Assembly: GCF_003236295.1 (NCBI RefSeq)
Contig: NZ_POTW01000001.1
Coordinates: forward strand, 124,001 to 188,000
Source of the DNA: Jiangella anatolica
Lineage (GTDB): Bacteria > Actinomycetota > Actinomycetes > Jiangellales > Jiangellaceae
DNA length: 64,000 nt
Direction of reading: 5' to 3'
The position numbers and the translations under genes are program-made. The notes beneath the pieces were generated by a model. That model saw only the letters and a program-made list of their open reading frames with translations. It did no database searches and was not told the DNA's origin. Of the stretch, positions 1 to 7,838 are shown in pieces (position 1 is the first letter of the stretch; every line of letters starts with the position of its first letter).

Positions 1-1130
1 CAGCGGGTGACGAGGGCGCGGGTCAGCCCGGTGAGGACCCGCCGGTTCAGCCGCCCGTGGCCGAGGCCGAGCTCGACGAGGTCGTCGAAGACCCCCTCGT
101 CCCGGTCCGCGGCGACGATGCCGGCGGTCAGCACCGCGGGCAGCGCGGAGAGGCGGGCCGCGGCGGCGGTGTGGCGCAGGTGCCGGCCGAGGAAGGCGCG
201 CACGGCTCTCCGATGCCGCGCGCCCGCGGTGCCGGGACGCCCGGCCGTGACGGCGGCCGCGGCCGCGCGCCCGGCCAGCGCGCCCGTCGACACGGCGTAG
301 TGGAGGCCCTCGCCGGTCATCGGGTTGACCAGGCCGGCCGCGTCGCCGGCCAGCAGTAGCCGGCCGTCGGGCTGGGACCAGCGCCACGACGACAGCGGCA
401 GGTGGTGGCCGCGCCAGTCGTCGCCATCGGCGGCACCGGGCAGCAGCTCGTCCAGCCGCCGCAGCAGCTCCGACCGGGACAGCCCGTCGGCGCCGAACAC
501 GCCGTAGCCGACGTTGGCCAGCCCGTCCCCGCGGTCGAAGCACCAGGCGTAGGCCTGCGTGCGCGCCGGGTCGAACGCGATGACCTGCCGGCCCGACCAG
601 CGGGGCGGCGTCGCGACGTAGCCGCGCAGCGCGATGGCCCGGCGGCGGACGGCGGGCAGCCCGGCGGCGCGGCGGACGCCGGAGTAGGCGCCGTCCGCCC
701 CGACGACCACCAGCCCAGTGACCTCGTCGTCGACGACCACGCGGCCGGGGAGCGGCCGGACGGTGCGCACCCGGCGCCGTTCGAACCGAGCCCCGGCGGC
801 GACGGCGGCCGCCTGCAGCCGGTGGTCGAGGACGGTCCGCGGCACCACGTGGACCGGCCGCCGCATCGGGCGCGAGACCCGGCGGTCGCCGTGGGTCAGT
901 TCCAGCCGCCGCACCGGCGCCCAGTCGTCCAGCAGGCCGGGCAGGCCGAGCGCGGCCAGCACGTCCGTCACGTCCGGCGCGACGCCGTCGCCACACGCCT
1001 TGTCGCGCGGGAAGTCGGCCCGGTCGAGCAGCAGCACGCGCAGGCCCGGCGCCGCCGTCAGCGCGCCGAGCGCCGCCGCTGCTCCGGCCGGGCCGGCGCC
1101 CACCACCACGAGGTCCCAGGGGTCGTCCAT
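1..1130 (-). CDS. Geranylgeranyl reductase family FAD-dependent oxidoreductase (3' end outside window)
   Basis: The reading frame starts at an ATG (1128-1130) and is still open at base 1, so about 376 residues are seen and the C-terminus is missing. The N-terminus has the Rossmann FAD motif GAGPAGAAAALGAL, followed by the DKACGDG motif of the geranylgeranyl reductase family and, further on, the GDAAGLVNPMTGEG second FAD motif. Family members reduce isoprenoid double bonds or hydroxylate aromatic rings. It lies 9 bp downstream of the UbiA gene on the same strand and opposite the type III PKS operon. It could act on the prenyl chain added by that UbiA protein, or as a second hydroxylase beside the flavoprotein at 3583. 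The family call is firm; the substrate is inferred. Confidence 0.85.
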   Translation of the reverse strand, partial: MDDPWDLVVVGAGPAGAAAALGALTAAPGLRVLLLDRADFPRDKACGDGVAPDVTDVLAALGLPGLLDDWAPVRRLELTHGDRRVSRPMRRPVHVVPRTVLDHRLQAAAVAAGARFERRRVRTVRPLPGRVVVDDEVTGLVVVGADGAYSGVRRAAGLPAVRRRAIALRGYVATPPRWSGRQVIAFDPARTQAYAWCFDRGDGLANVGYGVFGADGLSRSELLRRLDELLPGAADGDDWRGHHLPLSSWRWSQPDGRLLLAGDAAGLVNPMTGEGLHYAVSTGALAGRAAAAAVTAGRPGTAGARHRRAVRAFLGRHLRHTAAAARLSALPAVLTAGIVAADRDEGVFDDLVELGLGHGRLNRRVLTGLTRALVTR

Positions 1131-1139
1131 GTCAACCCA

Positions 1140-1952
1140 CTACCCTCCGCCGCGCAGCACCAGCAGCACGACGTCGGCGAGCGCGATCGCCATGGCGGCG
1201 CGGAACGGCGTCGCGCCGCGGCCGCGCAGCGCCGCCACCACGAGCACGCCGACGACGGCCAGCCCGGCCCACGCCCACCCCGGCGGCCGGCCCGGACCCA
1301 GCACCACCAGCACCGACGCGGCCGCCAGGACCACGACCGCCGTCACCCGGGCGCGCACGGGCCCGAGCCGGTGCGGCAGCCCGCGCACGCCGGTCGCGGC
1401 GTCGTCGTCGAGGTCGGGCAGCACGTTGACCAGATGGGCGCCGACGCCGAGCAGGGCGCCGGCGGCGATCATCCAGGCCGGCGGCCACTCCGGCGGGTCC
1501 AGCGCCAGGCTCACCACCGCCGGCAGCAGCCCGAACGCGATCGCGTAGGGCAGCCACGACAACGCCGTCCGCTTGAGGACCAGGTTGTAGGCGACCCCGC
1601 AGCCGACGAGGAACAGGTGCACGAGGCCGGCCGCTGCGCCCAGCGCCAGCGACAGGACCACGCAGAGCACGGCCGCGACGGCGAGCGCGACCCGCACGGT
1701 CCGGGCCGTCACCCGGCCGGTGGCCAGCGGCTTGTCCGCGCGGCCGACGAGGCGGTCGCGGCCGGCGTCGATCAGGTCGTTGGACCAGCCGACGGTGAGC
1801 TGGCCGGTGAACACGGCCGCCATCACCAGGGCGAGCGTCGCGGGGGAGTGGCCCAGCCGCAGCGCCAGCAGCCCGCTCAGCGCTGTCACCGCCGCCGTCG
1901 GCTCCGGGTGGCAGGCGCGGACCAGACCGCCCGCCGCCACATTCACCGTCAC
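1140..1952 (-). CDS. UbiA family prenyltransferase
   Basis: About 270 residues, mostly hydrophobic, with many membrane segments. The Asp-rich prenyl-diphosphate site reads NDLIDAGRDRLVGRADKP, and a second acidic stretch (NVLPDLDDDAATG) lies in the C-terminal half. This is the UbiA superfamily of integral-membrane enzymes that transfer an isoprenyl chain to an aromatic acceptor. Three in-frame GTG codons lie close together (1952, 1946, 1940). I chose the first, but the start is uncertain and no clear Shine-Dalgarno is visible. It is divergent from the type III PKS gene with only about 40 bp between them, so the two units probably share a control region. The PKS product is a natural candidate acceptor, by inference. 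Confidence 0.85.
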   Translation of the reverse strand: MTVNVAAGGLVRACHPEPTAAVTALSGLLALRLGHSPATLALVMAAVFTGQLTVGWSNDLIDAGRDRLVGRADKPLATGRVTARTVRVALAVAAVLCVVLSLALGAAAGLVHLFLVGCGVAYNLVLKRTALSWLPYAIAFGLLPAVVSLALDPPEWPPAWMIAAGALLGVGAHLVNVLPDLDDDAATGVRGLPHRLGPVRARVTAVVVLAAASVLVVLGPGRPPGWAWAGLAVVGVLVVAALRGRGATPFRAAMAIALADVVLLVLRGGG

Positions 1953-1994
1953 CGTTCGGAGTTTAGGGGCGCGGAATTCGTGTAATACGAGTTC

Positions 1995-3059
1995 ATGACG
2001 CGAATTCTGGCCGTGCGCGGGGCCCTGCCGGACCACAAGTACGCGCAGTCGGAGCTGACCGCGCAGTTCGCCGGCCTGATCGCGCCGGCCGGCCGGTACG
2101 ACCGCGCGCTGCTGGAACGCATCCATGCCAACGCGGGCGTGAGCACCCGGCACCTCGCGCTGCCGATCGAGCGCTACGCCGGGCTCGCCGACTTCGGCGC
2201 CGCCAACGACGCGTTCATCGCCGCCGCCGTCGAGCTGGGCGCCCGGGCGATCACCGACGCGCTGGACGCCGCCGGGCTGGCACCGGGCGACGTCGACCTG
2301 ATCGTCTCGACCACCATCACCGGCATCGCCGTCCCGTCGCTGGACGCCCGCATCGCCGGCCGGATCGGGCTGCGCCCGGACGTGAAGCGGGTGCCGATCG
2401 TCGGCCTCGGCTGCGTCGCCGGCGCCGCGGGGATCGCCCGCGTGCACGACTACCTGCTCGGCCACCCCGGCGAGGTCGCGGTGCTGCTTTCGGTGGAGCT
2501 GTGCTCGCTGACGGTGCAGCGCGACGATTCGTCGATCGCCAACCTCGTCGCCAGCGGGCTGTTCGGCGACGGCGCCGCCGCCGTCGTCCTTGGCGGCGAG
2601 GAGCGTGCCGCCGGGCCGCCGGACCGGCCGGCCGTGCTGGCCAGCCGGAGCCGGCTCTACGAGGACACCGAGCGGACGATGGGCTGGGACATCGGCGCGA
2701 CCGGCCTGCGCATCGTGCTGAGCGCCGACGTGCCCGAGCTGGTGCGCGGCCAGGTCGGCGTCGACGTCGGCGGCTTCCTGTCCGATCAGGGTCTGAGCCG
2801 GGCCGACATCGGGTGGTGGGTGTGCCATCCCGGCGGGCCGAAGGTGCTGGAGGCCATGCAGGACGCGCTCGGCGTTGACCGGGCCGCGCTGGCGCTGACG
2901 TGGGACTCGCTGGACCGCATCGGCAACCTCTCGTCGGCGTCGGTGCTGCACGTCCTCGCCGACACGCTGGAGCTGCGCCCGCCCACACCCGGGTCGTATG
3001 GGATCGTGCTGGCCATGGGCCCCGGCTTCTGCCTCGAACTCGTCCTGCTGCGAGCGTGA
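1995..3059 (+). CDS. Type III polyketide synthase (SrsA-like alkylresorcinol/alkylpyrone synthase)
   Basis: 354 residues, the usual size for the chalcone-synthase fold. The catalytic triad is visible: Cys140 in [10 protein letters not shown], His278 in VCHPGGPK and Asn311 in GNLSSAS. The enzyme extends a fatty acyl-CoA or similar starter with malonyl units and cyclises the product. The next two genes encode an ICMT-type methyltransferase and a flavoprotein oxygenase. This is the gene order of the srsABC phenolic-lipid operon of Streptomyces griseus, so an alkylresorcinol-type product is the best guess. Starter, chain length and ring type cannot be read from the sequence. The ATG at 1995 is kept because the upstream gap to the divergent gene is so short. 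Confidence 0.88.
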   Translation: MTRILAVRGALPDHKYAQSELTAQFAGLIAPAGRYDRALLERIHANAGVSTRHLALPIERYAGLADFGAANDAFIAAAVELGARAITDALDAAGLAPGDVDLIVSTTITGIAVPSLDARIAGRIGLRPDVKRVPIVGLGCVAGAAGIARVHDYLLGHPGEVAVLLSVELCSLTVQRDDSSIANLVASGLFGDGAAAVVLGGEERAAGPPDRPAVLASRSRLYEDTERTMGWDIGATGLRIVLSADVPELVRGQVGVDVGGFLSDQGLSRADIGWWVCHPGGPKVLEAMQDALGVDRAALALTWDSLDRIGNLSSASVLHVLADTLELRPPTPGSYGIVLAMGPGFCLELVLLRA

Positions 3060-3064
3060 CGACC

Positions 3065-3586
3065 ATGTCGGAGATCCTCTTCACCGTGCTGGCCGGACTG
3101 GTCGGCCTGGAACGCCTGGCCGAGCTGGTCGTGTCGAAGCGGAACGCAGCCTGGAGCTTCGCCCGCGGCGGCGTCGAGTTCGGCCGCGGCCACTTCCCCT
3201 TCATGGTCGTCCTGCACACGGGCCTGCTGGCCGGCGCCGTCGCCGAGGTGTGGATCCGCCGGCCGGAGTTCGTGCCCGCGCTCGGCTGGACGATGCTGGC
3301 GCTGGTCGTGGCGTCGCAGGCGCTGCGCTGGTGGTGCATCGCGACGCTCGGTCGCCAGTGGAACACCCGGGTCATCGTGGTTCCCGGGTTCTCTCTCGTG
3401 CACGAGGGGCCGTACCGGCTGCTGCGGCACCCGAACTACGTCGCCGTCGTGGTCGAGGGGTTCGCGCTGCCGCTGGTGCACTCGGCCTGGATCACCGCGG
3501 TCGTGTTCACCGCCGTCAACGCCGGCCTGCTCGCCGTCCGCCTCTCGGTCGAGAACCGCGCCCTGGCCGAGCTCGCGCCGAGATGA
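3065..3586 (+). CDS. Isoprenylcysteine carboxyl methyltransferase family protein (SrsB-like)
   Basis: 173 residues with about four to five membrane segments. The C-terminal half has the ICMT/PEMT-type pattern VHEGPYRLLRHPNYVAVV, which binds S-adenosylmethionine. In srs-type clusters the homologous protein O-methylates the alkylresorcinol or quinone product. The gene starts 5 bp after the PKS stop, and its own stop overlaps the next start by 4 bp (ATGA), so it is translationally coupled. A longer open frame runs upstream through the PKS gene, but the ATG at 3065 is the sensible start. Enzyme family is clear; the acceptor hydroxyl is inferred from context. Confidence 0.85.
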   Translation: MSEILFTVLAGLVGLERLAELVVSKRNAAWSFARGGVEFGRGHFPFMVVLHTGLLAGAVAEVWIRRPEFVPALGWTMLALVVASQALRWWCIATLGRQWNTRVIVVPGFSLVHEGPYRLLRHPNYVAVVVEGFALPLVHSAWITAVVFTAVNAGLLAVRLSVENRALAELAPR

Positions 3587-4605
3587 TCGACGTCATCGTC
3601 GCCGGTGGCGGCCCGGCCGGGCTGACGGCGGCGGTGCTCGCCGCGCGCAGCGGCCTGGAGGTGGTGGTGCACGAGCCCCGCTCCGCCCCGATCGACAAGG
3701 CCTGCGGCGAGGGGCTGATGCCCGGCGCCGTCGCCGCGCTGGCCGCCCTGGGCGTCGACCCGGATGGGCAGCCGCTGCGCGGGATCCGGTACGTGTCGGG
3801 CCCTCGGTCGGTCGCGGCGGACTTCCGCGCCGGACCGGGCCGCGGCGTCCGCCGGACCACGCTGCACGCCGCGCTGCGCTCGGCCGCCGACGCCGCCGGC
3901 GTCCCCGTCCTGCCGGACGCCGTCGAGTCCGTGGAGCAGCACCCCGACGGGGTCGTGGTCGACGGCGTCCGCGCCCGGTACCTCGTCGCCGCCGACGGCC
4001 TGCACTCGCCGATCCGCCGCCGGCTCGGCCTGGACCGCCCGGTGGCGCGGGCGCGCCGGTTCGGGCTGCGCCGGCACGTCCGGCTGGCGCCCTGGACGGA
4101 CTATGTGGAGGTGCACTGGGCGCCGGCGGCCGAGGCCTACGTGACGCCGGTCGGGCCGGACCTCGTCGGCATCGCGATGCTGACCAGCACACGAGCGCCG
4201 TTCGACCGGCACCTCGACGCGTTCCCGGCGCTGCGGGAGCGCATCGACGGCTTGCCGCTGACGGCGGTGCGCGGCGCCGGCCCGCTGCGGCAGCGGTCGC
4301 GGCGGCGGGTCGCCGGGCGGACCCTGCTGGTCGGCGACGCCGCCGGCTACGTCGACGCGCTCACCGGCGAGGGCGTGGCGCTGGGCATGGCGCAGGCCCG
4401 TGCCGCCGTCGCGGCCATCGTCGCCGGCGAGCCGGCCCGTTACGAGGTGGCCTGGCGGCGGCTCACCTGGCGCTACGAGCTCCTGACCCGGGCCCTCGTC
4501 GGCGCGACCTCGATCGGCCCGGGCCGGCGGGCCCTCGTCCCGGCCGCGGTCGCCTGGCCGCGGCTGTTCGGCGGCGCGGTGAACGTCCTGGCCGGCCGGG
4601 ACTGA
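3583..4605 (+). CDS. FAD-dependent oxidoreductase (SrsC-like / geranylgeranyl reductase family)
   Basis: 340 residues. It begins with the FAD-binding motif GGGPAGLTAAVLAARSG and carries DKACGEGLMPG, the same family signature as the protein at 1-1130, then GDAAGYVDALTGEG. Family members hydroxylate or oxidise aromatic rings, or reduce prenyl chains. In srsABC the third gene is a flavoprotein hydroxylase that oxidises the methylated alkylresorcinol, and that role fits here. The start overlaps the methyltransferase stop (ATGA). It is the last gene of the operon, followed by a convergent non-coding region with repeats. Confidence 0.82.
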   Translation: MIDVIVAGGGPAGLTAAVLAARSGLEVVVHEPRSAPIDKACGEGLMPGAVAALAALGVDPDGQPLRGIRYVSGPRSVAADFRAGPGRGVRRTTLHAALRSAADAAGVPVLPDAVESVEQHPDGVVVDGVRARYLVAADGLHSPIRRRLGLDRPVARARRFGLRRHVRLAPWTDYVEVHWAPAAEAYVTPVGPDLVGIAMLTSTRAPFDRHLDAFPALRERIDGLPLTAVRGAGPLRQRSRRRVAGRTLLVGDAAGYVDALTGEGVALGMAQARAAVAAIVAGEPARYEVAWRRLTWRYELLTRALVGATSIGPGRRALVPAAVAWPRLFGGAVNVLAGRD

Positions 4606-4635
4606 TCCGGAGCGAGCACCTCGGCGGATGGGTGC

Positions 4636-4725
4636 CTTGGCACGCTCCAGTGTCGTGCTTGGCTCGCTGTAGATGACCTCATGCGCCTGGAATGTCGCGT
4701 TTGTGGAGCGCTTGGGCGTGCCAAG
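4636..4725. repeat. 90-bp repeat with terminal inverted repeats, copy 1
   Basis: The element begins CTTGGCACGC and ends with the exact reverse complement, GCGTGCCAAG. By hand alignment 73 of 90 positions match copy 2 at 4861, and the outer 18 left and 10 right bases are identical between copies. It lies in the gap between two convergent genes. It could be a REP/MITE-type element or a bidirectional terminator module; no flanking target duplication was recognised. Confidence 0.7.
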
Positions 4726-4860
4726 GGCGCGGGCACCTCAGCCGCTGTCGGCGCTCATGCGGTGTCGGCGCGGGTGACGTGCGCACGGCGCGCGTGCCAC
4801 CAGATCGGGACGCCGCGCTGTATCGGGACCACGGCGGCGGGTGCGCCGGGGTGCGCGCGG

Positions 4861-4950
4861 CTTGGCACGCTCCAGTGTTGTGCTTGGCTCGCCGCAGGTG
4901 ACCAGATGTGCCCGAAATGCCGTGATCGTGGAACCCGTGAGCGTGCCAAG
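4861..4950. repeat. 90-bp repeat with terminal inverted repeats, copy 2
   Basis: Same length and orientation as copy 1, about 81 % identical by hand count. Here the terminal inverted repeat extends to 12 bp (CTTGGCACGCTC against GAGCGTGCCAAG). It ends 10 bp before the stop codon of the complementary-strand dehydrogenase gene at 4961. Confidence 0.7.
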
Positions 4951-4960
4951 GCTGCCCGGG

Positions 4961-5953
4961 TCAGCTCCGGTCCGACTCGACGGCGGTCCAGTCGCCGGAC
5001 GCGGCCGAGGCGCGCAGGGCGTCGGCGACGGCGAGGGCGGCCAGGCCGTCGTCGAGCCCGACGAGGGGAGCGGCGGCGCCGGCGGCCACCTCCAGCAGGT
5101 GGTCGAGCTGGCGGCCGAGTGCGGCGGCGGGCGGCTCGGCGAAGCTCTGCAGCCGGTCGGCGTCCTCGCCGGCGCGGCGCAGGGTCAGCGTGCCGCGGCC
5201 CACGTCGGCCAGCAGCGATCCGCCGGTGCCCACGACGTGGATGGTCCGGGTGCCGCGCGGCTCGACGTAGTCGAGGTGGAACGCGCCGGTCACCCCGCCG
5301 ACGTGGGTCAGCAGGCCGTCGACGACGTTGGGCTCCTCGACGTGCGGCACGCCCCGAACCGTCCGGGCGACGGCGAGGCAGCGGGTGACCGGGCCGAAGA
5401 ACCAGCGCAGGTAGTCCCACTCGTGCGAGTAGTCGCGGTAGAGGCGGTCCGGCTCCGGCGTCGCGAACCGCGACACGGCGGCGGTGATCGTCCCGTAGGC
5501 GCCGAGCATGACCTGGAACGACGTGGGCTCGCCGACCAGGCCGTCGGCCAGCGCCGAGCGCACCGCCCGCACGACCGGCCGGTGCCGCAGCACGTAGCCG
5601 ACCAGCACCGGCGTCCCCGTGGCGCGGATCCGCCCGGCCGCGTCGGCCGCGTCGGCCGTGCTGGGCGCCAGCGGCTTCTCCACCAGCGTGGGGATGCCGC
5701 GGCCGGCCGCCGCCTCCAGCTGGGGCAGGTGGAACTGGTCCGGCGCCGCGATCACCAGCGCGTCCGGGCGCAGGTCGAGCAGCGCCCCGAAGTCGTCGAC
5801 GGTCCGCTCGACGCCGCGCTCGTTGGCGCGTTCGCGCAGCTCCGGATCGGGATCGAAGGCGACGACGCGGACGCCGGGGCGCCCCACGAGCACGTCGAGG
5901 TGCTGCCGCCCGATGGATCCCAGCCCGCTGACCGCCACCCGTGTCACCGGCAT
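4961..5953 (-). CDS. Gfo/Idh/MocA family NAD(P)-dependent oxidoreductase (first of three)
   Basis: 330 residues. The N-terminal Rossmann domain has GLGSIGRQHLDVL, and the sugar-dehydrogenase motif appears as LVEKPLAPS. The C-terminal alpha/beta domain is of normal length. Family members oxidise or reduce sugars, inositols or sugar acids. The start is the ATG at 5951-5953, preceded by GGAGG. A longer open frame exists upstream, but it would cross the operator. The gene is divergent from the SDR/Gfo-Idh operon at 6055 and shares its 101-bp control region, which contains the IclR-type operator sites. Substrate unknown. Confidence 0.85.
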   Translation of the reverse strand: MPVTRVAVSGLGSIGRQHLDVLVGRPGVRVVAFDPDPELRERANERGVERTVDDFGALLDLRPDALVIAAPDQFHLPQLEAAAGRGIPTLVEKPLAPSTADAADAAGRIRATGTPVLVGYVLRHRPVVRAVRSALADGLVGEPTSFQVMLGAYGTITAAVSRFATPEPDRLYRDYSHEWDYLRWFFGPVTRCLAVARTVRGVPHVEEPNVVDGLLTHVGGVTGAFHLDYVEPRGTRTIHVVGTGGSLLADVGRGTLTLRRAGEDADRLQSFAEPPAAALGRQLDHLLEVAAGAAAPLVGLDDGLAALAVADALRASAASGDWTAVESDRS

Positions 5954-5966
5954 GTAACGTCCTCCA

Positions 5967-6005
5967 GTTCCATCGAATGAAACAACGAGTACTGACTGTC
6001 GGAAC
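5967..6005. promoter_or_regulatory. Divergent control region with two IclR-type operator sites and a -10 box
   Basis: Site a (5967-5983) is the imperfect palindrome GTTCCATCGAATGAAAC. It recurs at 24152-24168 with two changes. Site b (5989-6005) is GTACTGACTGTCGGAAC. The stretch TGAAACAACG joining the two sites is also found in front of the aldolase gene (11472). A TANNNT box (TACCAT, 6013-6018) lies downstream for the rightward unit. Site a sits just upstream of the leftward gene's SD. IclR regulators at 23217 and 27749 are the candidate binders. Confidence 0.6.
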
Positions 6006-6054
6006 TCACTGCTACCATCCCGCCAATGCCACGTCAACGAGAGGGGGACGGCGG

Positions 6055-6834
6055 ATGAGCGTGCTGGACCGGTTCGGGCTGACCGGCCGGATCGCCGTGG
6101 TGACCGGTGGGACCGGACTCTACGGACAACCGTTCGCCGCCGCGCTGGCCGAGGCCGGGGCGCACGTGGTCGTGACCTCGCGGCGGGCCGAGGCGGCCGA
6201 GCGTGCGGCCGCAGAGCTGCGCGAGCTCGGCGGATCGGCCAGCGGCCTGCCGCTGGACCTGGCCGACCCGGCGTCGATCGAGGCGTTCCACCGAGCCCTC
6301 GTGGACACCCAAGGCCGGGTCGACGTTCTGGTCAACAACGCCGTGCACCGGGCCGGCGGCGACCTGTTCGGCACCACCGCGACCGACTGGGACGACACCT
6401 CCGCGGTCAACTCGCGCGGGCTGTTCCTGCTCACCCAGGCGGTCGCCGCGACGATGGTCGAGCAGCGCTCCGGCTCCATCGTCAACATCGGCTCCATCTA
6501 CGGGCTGGTCGGCCCGGACTTCCCGGTGTACGAGGGCACCGACATCATGTCGCCGCTGTTCTACGCCTACGACAAGGCCGGCATGGTCGGCTTCACCCGC
6601 TACCTCGCCTCGGCGCTGGGCCGGCACGGGGTGCGGGTCAACTGCCTCTGCCCGGGCGGGCTGCTCAGCGGCCAGGAGCAGACCTTCGTCGACGCGTACT
6701 CCGCCCGCGTCCCGCTCGGCCGGATGGCCACCGAGGACGACGTCACCGGCGCGCTGGTGTTCCTCGCGTCCGACGCGTCGGCCTACGTGACCGGCGTGAC
6801 CTTGCCGGTCGACGGCGGCTGGACCGCCAAGTGA
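6055..6834 (+). CDS. SDR family oxidoreductase
   Basis: 259 residues, classical short-chain dehydrogenase length. The cofactor motif is VTGGTGLYGQPFA (the usual TGxxxGxG with Leu-Tyr), with VNNAVH and active-site YAYDK matching YxxxK. It reduces or oxidises a hydroxyl/keto group with NAD(P). The ATG at 6055 follows a strong GAGAGGGGGA ribosome-binding site. It is the first gene of an operon with two Gfo/Idh/MocA enzymes and overlaps the next by GTGA. It probably acts in the same sugar or sugar-acid pathway. Substrate not determinable. Confidence 0.85.
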   Translation: MSVLDRFGLTGRIAVVTGGTGLYGQPFAAALAEAGAHVVVTSRRAEAAERAAAELRELGGSASGLPLDLADPASIEAFHRALVDTQGRVDVLVNNAVHRAGGDLFGTTATDWDDTSAVNSRGLFLLTQAVAATMVEQRSGSIVNIGSIYGLVGPDFPVYEGTDIMSPLFYAYDKAGMVGFTRYLASALGRHGVRVNCLCPGGLLSGQEQTFVDAYSARVPLGRMATEDDVTGALVFLASDASAYVTGVTLPVDGGWTAK

Positions 6835-7838
6835 CGGGGATCGCGGTGCTGGGCTCGGGTGGCATCGCCCGCGCGCACGTCGCCGCGCTCGGCCGGGTGC
6901 CGGGCGTCCGGGTCACGCACGTGCTCGGGTCCGACCCGGGCCGCGCGGCGGCGGTCGCGGCGCTGGCTTCAGGCGCCACCGCGACGGCCGACCTGGACGC
7001 CGTCCTGGCCGACCCGGACACCCACGGCGTGTACGTGTGCGGGCGGACCGCGGACCATCCCGCCCGCACGCTGGCCGCCATCGCGGCCGGCAAGCACGTC
7101 ATCGTCGAGAAGCCGCCGGCCCGCGACCTCGCCGACTTCGACGCGATGGCGGCGGCCGCACGGTCGGCCGGGGTGCGGCTGATGGTCGGGCAGACGGTGC
7201 GGTTCCAGCCGGCCGTCGCGACGCTCGAGGCGGCGTGCCGGTCCGGGCGCGTCGGCGATCCGCGGCTGCTGCACCTGAACTGGTACGTCGGGCACGTGTG
7301 GCCGGGCGCGTGGCGCAGCTGGCAGCTGGACCCGCGGCAGTCCGGCGGGCACCTCGTCCACAACGGCATGCACCCGCTGGACCTGGCGATCTGGCTGCTC
7401 GGCGGCCGGCCGGAACGCGTCTTCACCCGCGGCTGGTGCACGCACGCGCCGGAGATGCCGACGCCGGACAGTTTCCACCTGACCGTCCGGTTCGCCGGCG
7501 GCGCCCTGGCCATGATCGAGGTCTCCTACGGACTGCGGGACCCGGGCGACGTGCTGCGCCGGATGGTGCTCTGCGGCACCGACGGGACACTCGCGCACCA
7601 CACCGCCGACGACACCGCGCCGAGCGACGGCGGGCCGCCGGCGCCGCTCGCCTCGACTGGCGACGCCGTCCAGCGGCAGGCCGAGCACGCCGCCGCCGTC
7701 GTCGCCGGACGGGCCGAGCCGCTCGTCGAGCTGCGGCACTCCCGCTGGGCGCTGGCGGCGGCGATCGCGGCGCAGCGGTCGCTGGAGACCGGCCGGCCGG
7801 TCGACGTCGCGGCCGGGGGAGGAGACCTCGATGGCTGA
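6831..7838 (+). CDS. Gfo/Idh/MocA family oxidoreductase (second of three)
   Basis: 335 residues starting at GTG. GSGGIARAHVAALG marks the Rossmann fold, VEKPPARD the conserved EKP motif, and a GGHLVHNGMHPLDL stretch carries the usual active-site histidines. It overlaps the SDR stop (GTGA) and the next gene by 8 bp, so it is part of a tight operon. With its two paralogues in this island it suggests successive oxidation and reduction of a cyclic polyol or amino-sugar derivative, by inference. Confidence 0.83.
   Translation: MTGIAVLGSGGIARAHVAALGRVPGVRVTHVLGSDPGRAAAVAALASGATATADLDAVLADPDTHGVYVCGRTADHPARTLAAIAAGKHVIVEKPPARDLADFDAMAAAARSAGVRLMVGQTVRFQPAVATLEAACRSGRVGDPRLLHLNWYVGHVWPGAWRSWQLDPRQSGGHLVHNGMHPLDLAIWLLGGRPERVFTRGWCTHAPEMPTPDSFHLTVRFAGGALAMIEVSYGLRDPGDVLRRMVLCGTDGTLAHHTADDTAPSDGGPPAPLASTGDAVQRQAEHAAAVVAGRAEPLVELRHSRWALAAAIAAQRSLETGRPVDVAAGGGDLDG

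Larger units (their letters stand above)
4606..4960. other. 355-bp convergent intergenic region holding two repeats
   Basis: No convincing gene lies here. The region separates two convergent genes and is filled mostly by two 90-bp elements (4636-4725 and 4861-4950). The 135 bp between them carry nothing I recognise. Open frames crossing the region have no plausible start, no ribosome-binding site and arginine-rich shadow composition. Confidence 0.6.

Noticed and set aside
402-1985. 527-codon forward open frame over the reductase and UbiA genes
   Set aside because: Antisense shadow. The leftward strand has FAD-binding and prenyl-diphosphate motifs.
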